DNA of 64,000 nt, from the NCBI GenBank assembly GCA_963810305.1, contig CAWEMY010000012.1, positions 20,726-84,725 on the forward strand, given 5' to 3'. Of this stretch, positions 28,035-36,950 are shown piece by piece; the stretch's first letter is position 1; each line of letters starts with the position of its first letter. This DNA is from JACDCA01 sp963810305. Lineage in GTDB: Bacteria > Acidobacteriota > Vicinamibacteria > Vicinamibacterales > 2-12-FULL-66-21. Both the position numbers and the translations under genes were made by a program. Under the pieces are notes generated by a model. That model ran no database searches and had not been told where the DNA came from. It saw nothing but the letters and a program-made list of their open reading frames with translations.

Positions 28035-28205
28035 ATGGCCGTGGACCGGGAACTGCTCGAGATACTCGCGTGTCCGAACTGCAAGACGAAGGTCGAGCTC
28101 GTCAAGGATGGGACCGCACTCAAATGCGCGCAGTGCAAGCGGGTCTATCCGATAAAGGACGACATTCCTGTCATGCTGCTGGATGAAGCGACCGTAGAGC
28201 CCTGA
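28035..28205 (+). CDS. Trm112-like zinc-binding protein (YcaR family)
   Basis: 56 residues, MAVDRELLEILACPNCKTKV and CAQCKRVYPIKDDIPVML; two CxxC pairs form a zinc ribbon. Family members are small accessory proteins, sometimes found near lipid A or kdsB genes; the bacterial function is not settled. GGGAGG is correctly spaced before the ATG. It is the first plus-strand gene, divergent from the TPR gene with a 34-base gap that must hold both starts. Confidence 0.85.
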   Translation: MAVDRELLEILACPNCKTKVELVKDGTALKCAQCKRVYPIKDDIPVMLLDEATVEP

Positions 28206-28225
28206 GCAGGAGGAGGAGTGAGCGT

Positions 28226-28328
28226 GACAACTCCTAACTGCTAACTCCTAACTCCTAAGAAATTTAGAGGTTAGAGGTTAGAGGTTAGAAGTTAGAGGTT
28301 AGAAGTTAGAGGTTAGTAATTTGGGGTT
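28226..28328. repeat. Inverted heptad arrays (CTAACTC / TTAGAGG)
   Basis: Four CCTAACT-type units are followed by about seven AGAGGTT/AGAAGTT units, approximately complementary, between the Trm112-like gene and the GT9 gene. The heptamer is close to the 4408 and 36352 arrays, so these three share a family. Confidence 0.9.
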
Positions 28329-28333
28329 ATCAA

Positions 28334-29408
28334 GTGAACATCCTCCTGATTCGCCTGCGGTTGATCGGCGACGTGGTGTTCACGACGCCGATCCCGCGGG
28401 CGCTCAAACGCAGTTTTCCCAGCGCGCGAATCTCATATCTCGTGGAAGACTCCGCGGCGCCAGTGCTCGCACACAATCCCCACATCGACGACCTGATCAT
28501 CGTCCATCGCTCGCGCGGATGGCGCCGGGTCGTGGCTGATCTGAAGCTCGCCGCGCGGGTGCGCGGCGCGCGCTACGACGTCGTCCTCGACCTTCACGGC
28601 GGCCCGCGCAGCAGCTGGTTGACGCTCGCCAGCGGTGCACGGCAGCGGATCGGATATGACGTGCAGGGCCGGAGCTGGATGTATACGCGGACCGTCAGCC
28701 GTCCGCGCCAATTGCGTGCACGGCATTCGGTGGTCAATCAGTGGGACCTGCTGGAAGCGATCGACGGATGGGCCGGCGCGACACCGGATCCGTCTCGGGA
28801 TCCGGTGGAGATGTCAGCGGATCCGGCCGCGGAGCGGACCGTCGCGGCGCGCCTGGCCAGGAGCGGCATCGAGAGCTCGCACGAGCTGATCGTCGCCCAC
28901 GTCAGTGCCGGCAACCCGTTCAGGCGATGGCCCGAACCGGCCTTTACCAGGATGCTCACTGCACTCGCTGAAGGGTCGTCCCGACGACGGATCGTCATCA
29001 GTTCCGGGCCCTCCGACCGCGAGGCTGCCACGCCGGATTGCCGCCCAGACGCGGCACGCACTGGGCGACGCGGGTGACCAGATCGTCGACTTCGGCGAGT
29101 TCGGCCTGGCCGAGCTCCGCGCGCTGATCGCACGGAGCCGCCTTTTCATCGGCGGCGACACCGGGCCGCTTCACATCGCGGCGACGACGGCCACGCCGAT
29201 CGTCGGTCTTTACGGACCGACACTCCCGGCCCGATCGGCGCCGTGGCGCGACCCGGCCGTCCCGACCGAGTCTCTCGAAGTCGCCGGACTTCCCTGCCGT
29301 CCTTGCGAGCAGCGCGTCTGCGCGCCAGGTGATTTCCGTTGCCTCACCACCCTCCATCCGGAAGACGTCATTTCAGCGGCGGAACGGGCATTACGGTGGT
29401 CGGCGTAA
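28334..29408 (+). CDS. Glycosyltransferase family 9 (heptosyltransferase-like), one frameshift
   Basis: ADP-heptose:LPS heptosyltransferase-like protein of about 358 residues once the frame is repaired. The N-terminus MNILLIRLRLIGDVVFTTPI is typical of GT9; the C-terminal domain has GGDTGPLHIAA, the sugar-nucleotide site, and IVGLYGPT. The frame shifts near 29020, between VISSGPSDREAA and RIAAQTRHALG. Heptose transfer is supported by the heptose-7-phosphate kinase gene two genes downstream. Confidence 0.88.
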
Positions 29409-30673
29409 CTTCGGGTAAAGACAGGCCGGCTAAAGACAGGCCGGCTGAAGCCGGCCTCTACGCTGAGTCGCCGCTGGAGCGGGCGGGATACATCGCGCTG
29501 CTGCTGTTCGCCGCTGCCCTTCAGATCTCGATCGCAGCAGCACAGATCTTCTTCGCTCTGACGGCGCTGCTGTGGCTTGCCCTGATCATCTCGCGGCGTG
29601 AGCAGATCCATGTTCCGCGGATGTTCTGGCCGCTGGCGGCGTACGCCGGCTACACGCTGGTAGCGACGGCCTTCTCCATCGACCCAGCGGTCAGCATCAG
29701 GGACGACAAGCAACTGCTGCTCTTCGCGATCGTCCCGATCGCCTATCGGCTGCTCGCAGGGTCACGGGCGCAAAGCGCGGTGGACGTCCTCATCACGGTC
29801 GGCGCCGTGAGCGCCGCGATCGGCATCATCCAGTTCGGCATCCTCAAGTTCGACGACCTCGGCCAGCGGCCTCGCGGCGCGCTCGGTCTCTACATGACGT
29901 ACTCGGGACAGCTGATGCTGGTCGCCTGCGTGGCGGCGGCGCGGATCATGTTCCGCCGGCAGGATCGTGTGTGGCCGACGCTCGTCCTCCCGGCGCTGCT
30001 GGCGGCGCTGGCGACGACCTTGAGTAGAAATGCCTGGGTGGGAGCGTGCGTCGGGATCGGGCTGCTGTTTCTGATGCGTGACTTCCGACTGTTCGCGCTC
30101 GTGCCGGTCCTCGCCGGACTGTTTTTCGCGTTCGCCCCGGCGAAGATCAGCGACCGGCTGTGGTCGATCTTCGAGATCAAGGACACGTACCGGCAGACCG
30201 AAACGACCGAGGCGAGCGTGCACTCGAACCGCGATCGGGTGGCGATGATCCGCTCCGGGATCCGGATCGTCAAGGACCGGCCGCTGACCGGGGTAGGCCC
30301 GGACATGCTGATCCAGGTGTATCCGGTTTACCGCGACAGCGACGCGGTCAACCAGTTGAACCCGCACCTGCACAACGTGCCGCTGCAGATTGCGGCGGAA
30401 CGCGGCCTGCCGGCGCTCGCGATCTGGCTGTGGTTCGTGGTCACACTGATCGTCGACTTCATGCGGCTGCGAAAAATCGAGCCCTTCCTGGCGAACGCGG
30501 GGATCGCGTGCGTCGCGGCGATGCTGGCGGCGGGGATGTTCGAGCACAACTTTGGCGATTCGGAGTTCCTGATGCTGTTCCTGCTGGTCGTGACGCTCCC
30601 GTACGCCGCGCTTCGGAGCGCCGACACCCGAACCGCGAACGCCGGGCCTGAAAGGGCCGGCCTACCCGCGTGA
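29396..30673 (+). CDS. O-antigen ligase / polymerase-like membrane protein
   Basis: WaaL/Wzy_C-type polytopic protein of about 425 residues, with roughly ten membrane helices and the periplasmic loop containing HSNRDRVAMIRSGIRIVKDR, then LTGVGPDMLIQVYP and HLHNVPLQIAAERGLPAL, the family signature. Start is uncertain: GTG 29396 overlaps the GT9 stop, but the next codons are REP-like repeat (29421-29462) until AESPLERAGYIALLL. The C-terminal tail also resembles the repeat. Its stop overlaps the heptose kinase start (GTGA). Confidence 0.82.
   Translation: MVGVTSGKDRPAKDRPAEAGLYAESPLERAGYIALLLFAAALQISIAAAQIFFALTALLWLALIISRREQIHVPRMFWPLAAYAGYTLVATAFSIDPAVSIRDDKQLLLFAIVPIAYRLLAGSRAQSAVDVLITVGAVSAAIGIIQFGILKFDDLGQRPRGALGLYMTYSGQLMLVACVAAARIMFRRQDRVWPTLVLPALLAALATTLSRNAWVGACVGIGLLFLMRDFRLFALVPVLAGLFFAFAPAKISDRLWSIFEIKDTYRQTETTEASVHSNRDRVAMIRSGIRIVKDRPLTGVGPDMLIQVYPVYRDSDAVNQLNPHLHNVPLQIAAERGLPALAIWLWFVVTLIVDFMRLRKIEPFLANAGIACVAAMLAAGMFEHNFGDSEFLMLFLLVVTLPYAALRSADTRTANAGPERAGLPA
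29421..29462. repeat. REP-like GGCCGGC repeats at the start of the O-antigen ligase-like gene
   Basis: Two AGGCCGGCT half-units and one full palindrome (GGCCGGCTGAAGCCGGCC) followed by TCTAC lie within the first codons of the frame. Same family as 31622-31705 and 33853-33910. Confidence 0.85.
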
Positions 30674-31625
30674 CGGACCTGGGCAAGCTTCTCAAGCGGC
30701 TCGTCGATCGACCCATCCTGGTCCTCGGCGACATCATGCTCGACCACTTCATCGTCGGCGGAGTCGAACGCATCTCCCCCGAGGCACCGGTCCCCGTGGT
30801 GCGCTTCGCGCGAGAGGAGTACCGGCTCGGGGAGCGGCCAATGTGGCGAACAACCTGCGGTCGCTCGGCGCCGACGTCGAACTGGTGGCGCTCATCGGGC
30901 AGGACGGCGAGGCGGACCGCGTTCGAGCGGAGCTGACGCGCATCCGCGTCGGCGCGACCGGCCTGATCGTCGATCCGTCTCGCTGCACGACCCGCAAGAC
31001 GCGAGTCGTCACCAGCCGCAATCAGCAGGTCGCGCGGATCGATTACGAAGAGGACACGGAAGCTTCGGGGCCCGTGGAAAACACGCTCGTATCTCAGATC
31101 GAACGGCTCGCCAGCGCTGCATCCGCCATCCTCATTTCGGATTATCTGAAGGGAGCCGTGTCAGCCCGCACGTCTGCAGCGGCAATCGCGGCCGCCGCGA
31201 AGCACCGCATCCCGATCACGATCGACCCGAAGGTGGCGCACACCGCCTATTACAACGGCGGCACGCTGATCACCCCGAATCATCACGAGGCGGAAGCGAT
31301 CACCCACATGCGGCTCCGAAACGACGAAGAGACCGCTCAGGCCGCGCGCAAGCTGCGGGAGATAACCGGCTGCGAGAACGTGCTGATTACCCGCGGAGAA
31401 CAGGGGATGTGGCTGCACACGCCCACCGGGGACACATCGCTCCCGGCCGAGGCGCGTGAAGTGGCCGACGTCACAGGCGCGGGAGACACCGTCATCGCAA
31501 CGATGACGCTCGCGCTCGCCGGCGGCGCATCGCCGGCCGAAGCCGCACGCCTGGCCAATCGCGCTGCCGGGATTGTCGTCGGAAAATTCGGACCCGCTAC
31601 GGTAACCGCGGAGGAACTTCAGTAG
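30670..31625 (+). CDS. hldE: D-glycero-beta-D-manno-heptose-7-phosphate kinase, one frameshift
   Basis: PfkB/ribokinase-family kinase (RfaE domain I). PILVLGDIMLDHFIVGGVER and ISPEAPVPVV are the N-terminal signature; after EYRLG a single G is missing from a G run near 30836, and the frame resumes with NVANNLRSLGADVELVALIG. The anion-hole/catalytic motif is DVTGAGDTVIA. There is no C-terminal cytidylyltransferase domain, so this is the single-domain HldA-like form. The start GTG overlaps the upstream stop. The TAG stop lies at the edge of a REP-like repeat. Confidence 0.9.
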
Positions 31626-31705
31626 AGGCCGGCTTCAGCCGGCCTTCCACGACGGGGGCTTCAGCCGGCCTTCCCCGAACAGGCCGGCTAAAGCCGGCCT
31701 CTACC
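31622..31705. repeat. Cluster of three REP-like GGCCGGC palindromes between convergent genes
   Basis: Three units of GTAGAGGCCGGCTTCAGCCGG type, one partial and one inverted, fill the gap between the heptose kinase and the minus-strand glycosyltransferase. Both genes take their TAG stop from the GTAGAGG edge of a unit. The stems could terminate or protect both transcripts. Confidence 0.9.
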
Positions 31706-32555
31706 GTCCGCGCTTTTCCCCCGTCAGCCAGCGGCGTAGTTTCGCCAGTCGTCCGGGGCGGACTTCCGCAGGCAGGCTGAGGGGATTGCGGCGCAGGGCT
31801 TCTGCGGCCGCGGCCGGACCGAGACCGGCCGACCTCGCTTCGGCCAGGCGCCTGCTGATCTCCGTGTCGAACGCCTTCTTGTTGCCCCAGTAATGCATCA
31901 GCCACGGCAACGCTTCACGCAGACGCTGAGTGCGGCCGAGTACCTGGCCGAGAACGAGCTGCTCGGTGGCGAAGTGGCGGATACCCGCTTCGGCGACGGC
32001 ATCGTAAAGCTGGACGGCCTGATCGAGCAGCGCTGCCTCTGATACAGGCAGCGCGATGACGCCGGAGTTCCACATCGCATCGCCGGGGCGGAAATACCAG
32101 CCGGCGTAGGTGCGCTTGCTGATTTCCTTCCACAGCGCCATGTTGCCGCGCCGGCGGCTGTAACCGAGCTCGAACTCGCGTTTGTGAAGAAAGAGCGCCC
32201 CCTGTGCAAGCGCATCGACCATCGTCGTCAGATCGCGATGGACGAGGGTATCGGCATCGAGCAGAACGAGAGCGCCCTTGCCAGGGACCAACGCCCGTGC
32301 CACTTCCAGCTTCTGGCGCATCGAAAACGGGTCTTGTCCCTGCCATCCAGAAAGCTGCTCGGCGGTAACTGCGTGAACACCGACCTGACCCTTGAACCAT
32401 GCGAACCGCTCGGGATGATCGGTCACGACAACCAGCTCACGCGGCGCCGGCGCATAGGCGATGAGCGACAACAGCAGCATCGACGCCTGATCGTAGACAC
32501 GCTGATTGTCGCCGTAGGCAAGCGTCAGGTAGCGGACCGGAAATGATGAAGTCAT
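31701..32555 (-). CDS. Putative glycosyltransferase with DxD motif
   Basis: 284 residues from MTSSFPVRYLTLAYGDNQ. A Rossmann-like N-terminal part is followed by LVLLDADTLVHRDL, whose DAD is the metal/nucleotide-sugar site of GT-A enzymes such as GT8; FLHKREFELGYSRRRGN and GDAMWNSGVIALP follow. The substrate is unknown. ATG overlaps the upstream GT39-like stop (ATGA), so the two are coupled. The stop TAG is supplied by a REP-like repeat. Confidence 0.75.
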   Translation of the reverse strand: MTSSFPVRYLTLAYGDNQRVYDQASMLLLSLIAYAPAPRELVVVTDHPERFAWFKGQVGVHAVTAEQLSGWQGQDPFSMRQKLEVARALVPGKGALVLLDADTLVHRDLTTMVDALAQGALFLHKREFELGYSRRRGNMALWKEISKRTYAGWYFRPGDAMWNSGVIALPVSEAALLDQAVQLYDAVAEAGIRHFATEQLVLGQVLGRTQRLREALPWLMHYWGNKKAFDTEISRRLAEARSAGLGPAAAAEALRRNPLSLPAEVRPGRLAKLRRWLTGEKRGR

Positions 32556-34229
32556 TGGTTCACGCAACGGTTGGTGATCAGCACGAGATTTCGCGCTGGC
32601 GCCCCTGTCAGGACCTGTTTCAGCTTCACCTCGAACGCCGGAACCCTTTGGAGAATGCACGTTGATGTTCGGATTCGGTCGGGCAGCACCGCATAGTCTG
32701 CCTCCAGGAGGATCCCAAACATCCTGGTCTCTTTCGAAGCGTCTGCAATGAACGGCTCCGCGGCGTAATGCACGTTTACGCGGCGCTGCAAGTAATACAC
32801 CAGACTCGGCAATGCGACGTTATACGTGGAAATCACATCTTGCGGCGTGATTCGCTCCCCCAGAAAAGCGCTCAGCGCAGGCACCGGTTTCTGCTGCTCC
32901 AGGTCGGAAAGAATTCTGACCACGAGCAGCCAATTGCCGACGAGGAGCGTGATTAGTGCTGTAACAACCGCCGAAAATACGCTCCGGCGTAGCGCCAGGA
33001 GACCGGCGAGGACACCTCCCGCGAGGGCGATGAGGCCCACCAGCGGCACTGCACCGGAAGTGTAAGTGGAGCGAAGGGCGATCGAAACGTAGCCGACAGC
33101 CGCGCCGGACACGGCGAGAACCAGGCCGAGAATTCCCGTCGTCCATTGAGCCGCCCGCGGGATTTCGACCCGCCGGCCGATCGCGCCGGCTCCCAGGGCT
33201 GCGACCGCCGGCACGATCGGCAGGATGTACAAATCCTGCTTGTCGTGCGACAGCGAAAAGAAGGCGACGATAACCACGATCCAGATCCAGAGGAGAATCT
33301 GAAAGCGGTCGCGCTCGCGCCAGAGAATCATGCCGGCGGGGATGAGAAACAGCGACAGCGGGAACCCGTCCGAGAACACGACGGGAAAATAGAAACCCAG
33401 ACCGCGCGCGGTCGGGAAACCTATGCCTGTCGTATAGCGGCCGATGTTCTCGCCGATGAAGAACGACGCGATCGGGGCCCATCCCTGCCGCTGATACAGC
33501 GCCACATACCACGGCAGAACGATCGCCAGGACGATGAGGGTGCCGGCCGGGATCATCATGTCGCGGAGGCGGCGCAGCTCCCGGTGAAGCGCCAGGTAGA
33601 GCACGAAGACCAGCCCAGGCAGCAGCACGGCGATTGGTCCCTTGGTCAGCACGCCGAGACCAATGCTGACGTACATGAAAACCAGAAGAGCGCGCCGCCG
33701 CTGCGGAAAACGCTCGCTGAGTGCGAAGAGCGTCAGCGTCAGCGCCATGAACGCGGTGATCCAGATGTCAATGAAGATGCGGCGTGAGAACATCACGAAC
33801 CGCGGATCCGCAGCGAGGCCGACCGCCGCGATCAAGGCCGTGATTCCAGGTCGGTAGAGGCCGGCTTCAGCCGGCCTGTCGCGGTAGAGGCCGGCTTCCG
33901 GCCGGCCTGGAACCCAACAACCACCCCAGACAGAACGCGCAACCGATGATCAGTACGGCGCCGATGGCGATGCCGAATCGCTGGACAGCGATCGACACGC
34001 CGAAGGCTTGGTACAGCCCGGCGACAATCCAATAGCTGAGAACAGGCTTGTTGAGGCGCGGTTCGTAATTGAAGAACGGGACAACGAAGTCCCCACGCTC
34101 GATCATCTCGCGGGGCGTTTCGACGTAGAACGCTTCATTCGCGTCCCAGATCGACGAACCGCCGAGATCGACGAAGAAGAGCGAGAGCGATGCGAGGAGG
34201 AGAACGCCCGCGAGGAGGCGTGTCTTCAA
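32552..34229 (-). CDS. GT39/ArnT-like polytopic glycosyltransferase, interrupted by REP-like repeat
   Basis: Start TTG 34229 overlaps the purH stop. The N-terminal part has DLGGSSIWDANEAFYVETPR, the catalytic-type Asp of GT-C enzymes, and FFNYEPRLNKPVLSYWI. After CLGWLLG two REP-like units (33853-33910) put a TGA in frame; the protein resumes at ALIAAVGLAADPRFVMFSRR in another frame and continues through many membrane helices with VLTKGPIAVLLPGLVF, PWYVALYQRQGW and LSHDKQDLYILP. The donor is probably a polyprenyl-linked sugar. It may be truly disrupted or carry an indel in the repeat. Confidence 0.78.
33853..33910. repeat. Two REP-like units inside the GT39-like gene
   Basis: GTAGAGGCCGGCTTCAGCCG and GTAGAGGCCGGCTTCCGGCC occur in tandem, flanked by CCAGG/CCTGG sequence. 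They lie within the coding sequence and break its frame. Confidence 0.88.
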
Positions 34230-35833
34230 TGCCGGAAGTGCCGCCGTCCCGTGAACACCATCGCCAGGCCGTGTTCGTCCGCGGCGGCGATCACCTCGGC
34301 ATCCTTCACCGATCCTCCAGGTTGAACGACCGCCGTGGCGCCAGCTTTCGCGATCGCGTCAAGGCCGTCCCGGAACGGGAAGAAGGCGTCGGAGGCTGCA
34401 ACCGAACCCTTCAGTCCCGCGGCGGCTTTCATCACCGCCACCTTGACCGCATCGACACGGCTCATTTGCCCGGCGCCAACCGCCAGCGTACGGTCCGCGG
34501 CGGTGAAGACGATCGTGTTCGACTTGACGTGCGCGCACACGCGCCAGGCAAAGCGCAGCGCCGTCCACTCTTCGAGCGTCGGCTGGCGTTTCGTTACGAC
34601 TCGGATGACATGGCCTTGGCCCGCCGAAGCCGCGCTTGTTCAGGCGGCGAAGGCGGCCAGGGGTCGCGTGCTTCGGTCACGCGATCCGGTTGCTGAACGA
34701 GCATGCCGCCAAGAAACGAGCGCATCTCCCGGGGCTCCTGGTTCAGGAACGGCTCGAACACCTTCGAGAAATCGGTGGTGATGACCCGCATGTTCTGTTT
34801 CGCGGCAAGGACGCTTCGAGCTTCCTCGATGATCGCGGGTGCGATCACCGCTTCGATGAACGTTGCGGTCAGTGCGCGTGCGGTGTCCACGTCGATCGGA
34901 CGATTGAGACCGACGATCCCGCCAAAGGCTGACAGCGGATCAGCTTCTCGCGCACGAACGTAGGCCTCCTCGATGGACGACCCCGTGGCCACGCCGCAGG
35001 GATTGGTGTGCTTGATGACCACCCCCGCCGGCTCGACGAACTCGACCGCGAGCCGAAGCGCGGCGTCCAGATCGAGCAGGTTCGTGTAGGACAGCTCCTT
35101 CCCCTGGTGCACGTCCCACTGGCGTTCGGACTCGGGCGGAATCGGCACCCAGGAGGCCTTCTGGTGCGGATTCTCGCCGTATCGGAGGTCCTTCGGTTGA
35201 GGATGGTGCGTCGGCGTCGCCTTCGCCGGGCGCCGCGCCATCCCCTCCCCCGCGACGTCCACGTGCATCATCGTCATGGCGATCATGCCGTCGTACTGGC
35301 CGGTGTGCATGAACGCCTTTTTCATGAGGGAGAACCGGAATTCCAGTGACGGTCCCCCCGGACGCCGCAGTTCCTCGAGCACCTTCGGGTAGTCGGCCGG
35401 ATCGACGACCACGAGGACATCGCGGAAGTTCTTCCCCGCGGCACGGAGCAGGCTTGGCCCTCCGATGTCGATCTCCTCCACCAGAGCGTCGAATGGTGTA
35501 TCCGGATTGTCGGCGGCCTTACCGAAGGGATACAGATTTACAACGACCAGATCGATCGGCTGAATGCCCTGCGCGGCGATCGCGGCCAGGTCGTCAGGCC
35601 GGTGCCGCCTGGCGAGGATGCCACCGTGCACGGCGGGGTGCAGCGTCTTGACGCGGCCGTCCATCATCTCGGGGAAGCCGGTGACGTCGGAGACGTTCAT
35701 GACCGGCAGTCCCGCTCCCGCGATGGCGCGCAGCCGTGCCGCCGGTCGAGATGAGCTCGACCCCCAGATCCGTAAGCCCCTTAGCCAGGTCGATCAAGCC
35801 ACTCTTGTCAGAGACACTCAGAATCGCGCGCAT
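34226..35833 (-). CDS. purH: Bifunctional AICAR transformylase / IMP cyclohydrolase, two frameshifts
   Basis: Last two steps of purine synthesis. The N-terminal IMP cyclohydrolase domain begins MRAILSVSDKSGLIDLAKGL and contains ISTGGTA and DVTGFPEMMDGRVKTLHP. The transformylase domain has LRYGENPHQKASW, VIKHTNPCGVA and, after the second break, NTIVFTAADRTLAVGAGQMSR and DAFFPFRDGLD. Breaks lie near 35735 and 34600. Total length fits about 530 residues. It heads the group purH, GT39-like, DxD glycosyltransferase, with a 4-base overlap into the second. Confidence 0.93.
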
Positions 35834-35848
35834 TTTGTATCCGTAGGT

Positions 35849-35910
35849 CAGGGCTTTAGCCCTGCCAATGAACAGCCCTAAAGGGGCCTGACACCTGTCA
35901 GCTACAGCTG
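35849..35910. repeat. Degenerate GGGCTTTAGCCC palindrome region upstream of purH
   Basis: Contains CAGGGCTTTAGCCCTG and a broken ACAGCCCTAAAGGGGCCTG, plus a small CAGCTACAGCTG palindrome. It is related to the repeat at 23321, and lies between purH and the cspA promoter candidate. Confidence 0.6.
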
Positions 35911-35917
35911 TCAATTC

Positions 35918-35945
35918 TTGACATCGACTGCGGCGGCACTACTAC
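35918..35945 (+). promoter_or_regulatory. Candidate promoter upstream of cspA
   Basis: A perfect -35 box TTGACA (35918-35923) with a weaker -10 TACTAC 16 bases later (35940-35945). A transcript would start near 35952, run through a hairpin and an intrinsic terminator, and only by read-through reach cspA. Confidence 0.5.
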
Positions 35946-35951
35946 CATTGC

Positions 35952-36022
35952 GCCGGTCCCGCCGAAGCGCGATAGCGCGACGGCGGATCGTAAGCCGAGG
36001 CCGCGGACTCGCGGCCTTTTTT
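35952..36022 (+). ncRNA. Candidate small RNA or terminated leader before cspA
   Basis: Roughly 70 bases between the promoter candidate and a T-run. Hairpin 1 (35959-35986) pairs CCGCCG with CGGCGG around an inner GCGC/GCGC stem; hairpin 2 is the terminator. No reading frame. It may be an independent sRNA, or a leader that controls cspA by attenuation. Hairpin 1 belongs to a palindrome family with another copy at 36448-36474, so it may instead be a passive repeat. Confidence 0.45.
35999..36022 (+). terminator. Intrinsic terminator 46 bases before cspA
   Basis: GGCCGCG and CGCGGCC form a 7-pair perfect stem around GACT, followed immediately by TTTTTT. Strong on the plus strand. It cannot serve purH, which is transcribed away from it, so it ends a short plus-strand RNA or acts as an attenuator. 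Confidence 0.85.
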
Positions 36023-36068
36023 AATGTCGGCGCCATGCGCCGCGCAATTGCAAGGCAGGACAAGTACG

Positions 36069-36275
36069 ATGCGTATCACAGGCAAGGTCAAGTGGTTCAA
36101 CAACGCCAAAGGTTACGGTTTCATTGAACGTGACGGCGGCAGCGATGTGTTCGTCCACTTCTCGGCGGTCCAGGGCAATGGGTTCCGGACGCTCGAGGAG
36201 GGCCAGGCGGTCGAGTTCGAGATCGTCGATGGTCCGAAGGGCCCGCAGGCCGGAAACGTCACCAAACCCAGCTAA
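36069..36275 (+). CDS. cspA: Cold-shock protein, CspA family
   Basis: 68-residue OB-fold nucleic-acid chaperone. RNP1-like KGYGFIERDGGSDVFVHFSA and the N-terminal MRITGKVKWFNNAKGYGF make it certain. ATG 36069 was chosen over an upstream in-frame ATG because the family starts here and AGGACA precedes it. The long structured leader is typical of cold-shock genes, though this one contains an intrinsic terminator. Confidence 0.96.
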   Translation: MRITGKVKWFNNAKGYGFIERDGGSDVFVHFSAVQGNGFRTLEEGQAVEFEIVDGPKGPQAGNVTKPS

Positions 36276-36351
36276 GCCAACTACTCGGACCGGGGGCCTC
36301 CGGGCTCCCGGCAACCGATTCAGACTGACGGTTTCTTCGATCGTCCCCGCC

Positions 36352-36378
36352 TAACTCCTAACTCCTAACTCCAAACTC
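36352..36378. repeat. CCTAACT heptads downstream of cspA
   Basis: Three exact CCTAACT units and one CCAAACT. Single arm, same heptamer as one arm of the arrays at 4408 and 28226. Confidence 0.8.
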
Positions 36379-36447
36379 GCAAGACTCGCTCCGCGCACAG
36401 CGATCCGCGCCCGCGCGTCCGCCTCCGCGCATAGGCTACGGCGCGCT

Positions 36448-36474
36448 CCGCCGAAGCGCTTCGCGCGACGGCGG
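36448..36474. repeat. CCGCCG-CGGCGG palindrome, second copy
   Basis: CCGCCGAAGCGCTTCGCGCG followed by ACGGCGG is nearly the same palindrome as at 35959-35986. The two copies flank cspA. Confidence 0.75.
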
Positions 36475-36487
36475 ACATCCCGCGCGA

Positions 36488-36916
36488 TCACTTGATCAAG
36501 AACCACAGCAGCGGCAGCCACAGCTCACGCGCGTAAGGGACGGGCTGGTCGTCGATCAGGACTTCGGTCGAGTCGAAGCGTCCGACCACCTCGAAGAGCG
36601 CGTGGAGCCGCAGCACGTCCTGCGGATAGAAACGCGCGCGGTGCCGAAGCGAGGGGCCGCTGCCGTGATCGCGCAGCTCCGCCGCGGCGCGCGCGAGGTC
36701 CATCGCCCGCGGATAGTCCGGGCCCTCGAACGGCGAGAACTCCACCGACACTGAGAACGGAAGTTTGGGCGCGCCGAAGAGCGCTTCGGCCAGCTCGGGA
36801 TGCAGCGAGGCCAGCTCCTCGGGGCTGGGCTGCTCCGGCAGGTCCACATACGGCCAGAAGCGTTCGACCGGCTTGTAGTCGCGGACGGGAACGTCCGGCG
36901 GCGTGTTTTCCGACAT
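36488..36916 (-). CDS. Uncharacterised small protein
   Basis: 142 residues from MSENTPPDVPVRDYKPVERF. I do not recognise the family. No signal peptide; acidic and Pro-rich at the N-terminus, with LPEQPSPEELASLHPELAEALFG, a central AMDLARAAAELRDHG helix and a hydrophobic end ELWLPLLWFLIK. Codon use and length are normal for a real gene and nothing else is read in this stretch. It is divergent from selA across an inverted-repeat element. Confidence 0.6.
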   Translation of the reverse strand: MSENTPPDVPVRDYKPVERFWPYVDLPEQPSPEELASLHPELAEALFGAPKLPFSVSVEFSPFEGPDYPRAMDLARAAAELRDHGSGPSLRHRARFYPQDVLRLHALFEVVGRFDSTEVLIDDQPVPYARELWLPLLWFLIK

Positions 36917-36950
36917 CGACGTGTGGAGCAATTGTACCTGCTATGCTCGC

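Noticed and set aside
29396..34229. Insertion sequence or transposon explaining the GGCCGGC repeats
   Set aside because: No transposase, target duplication or larger element is visible; units are short palindromes only.
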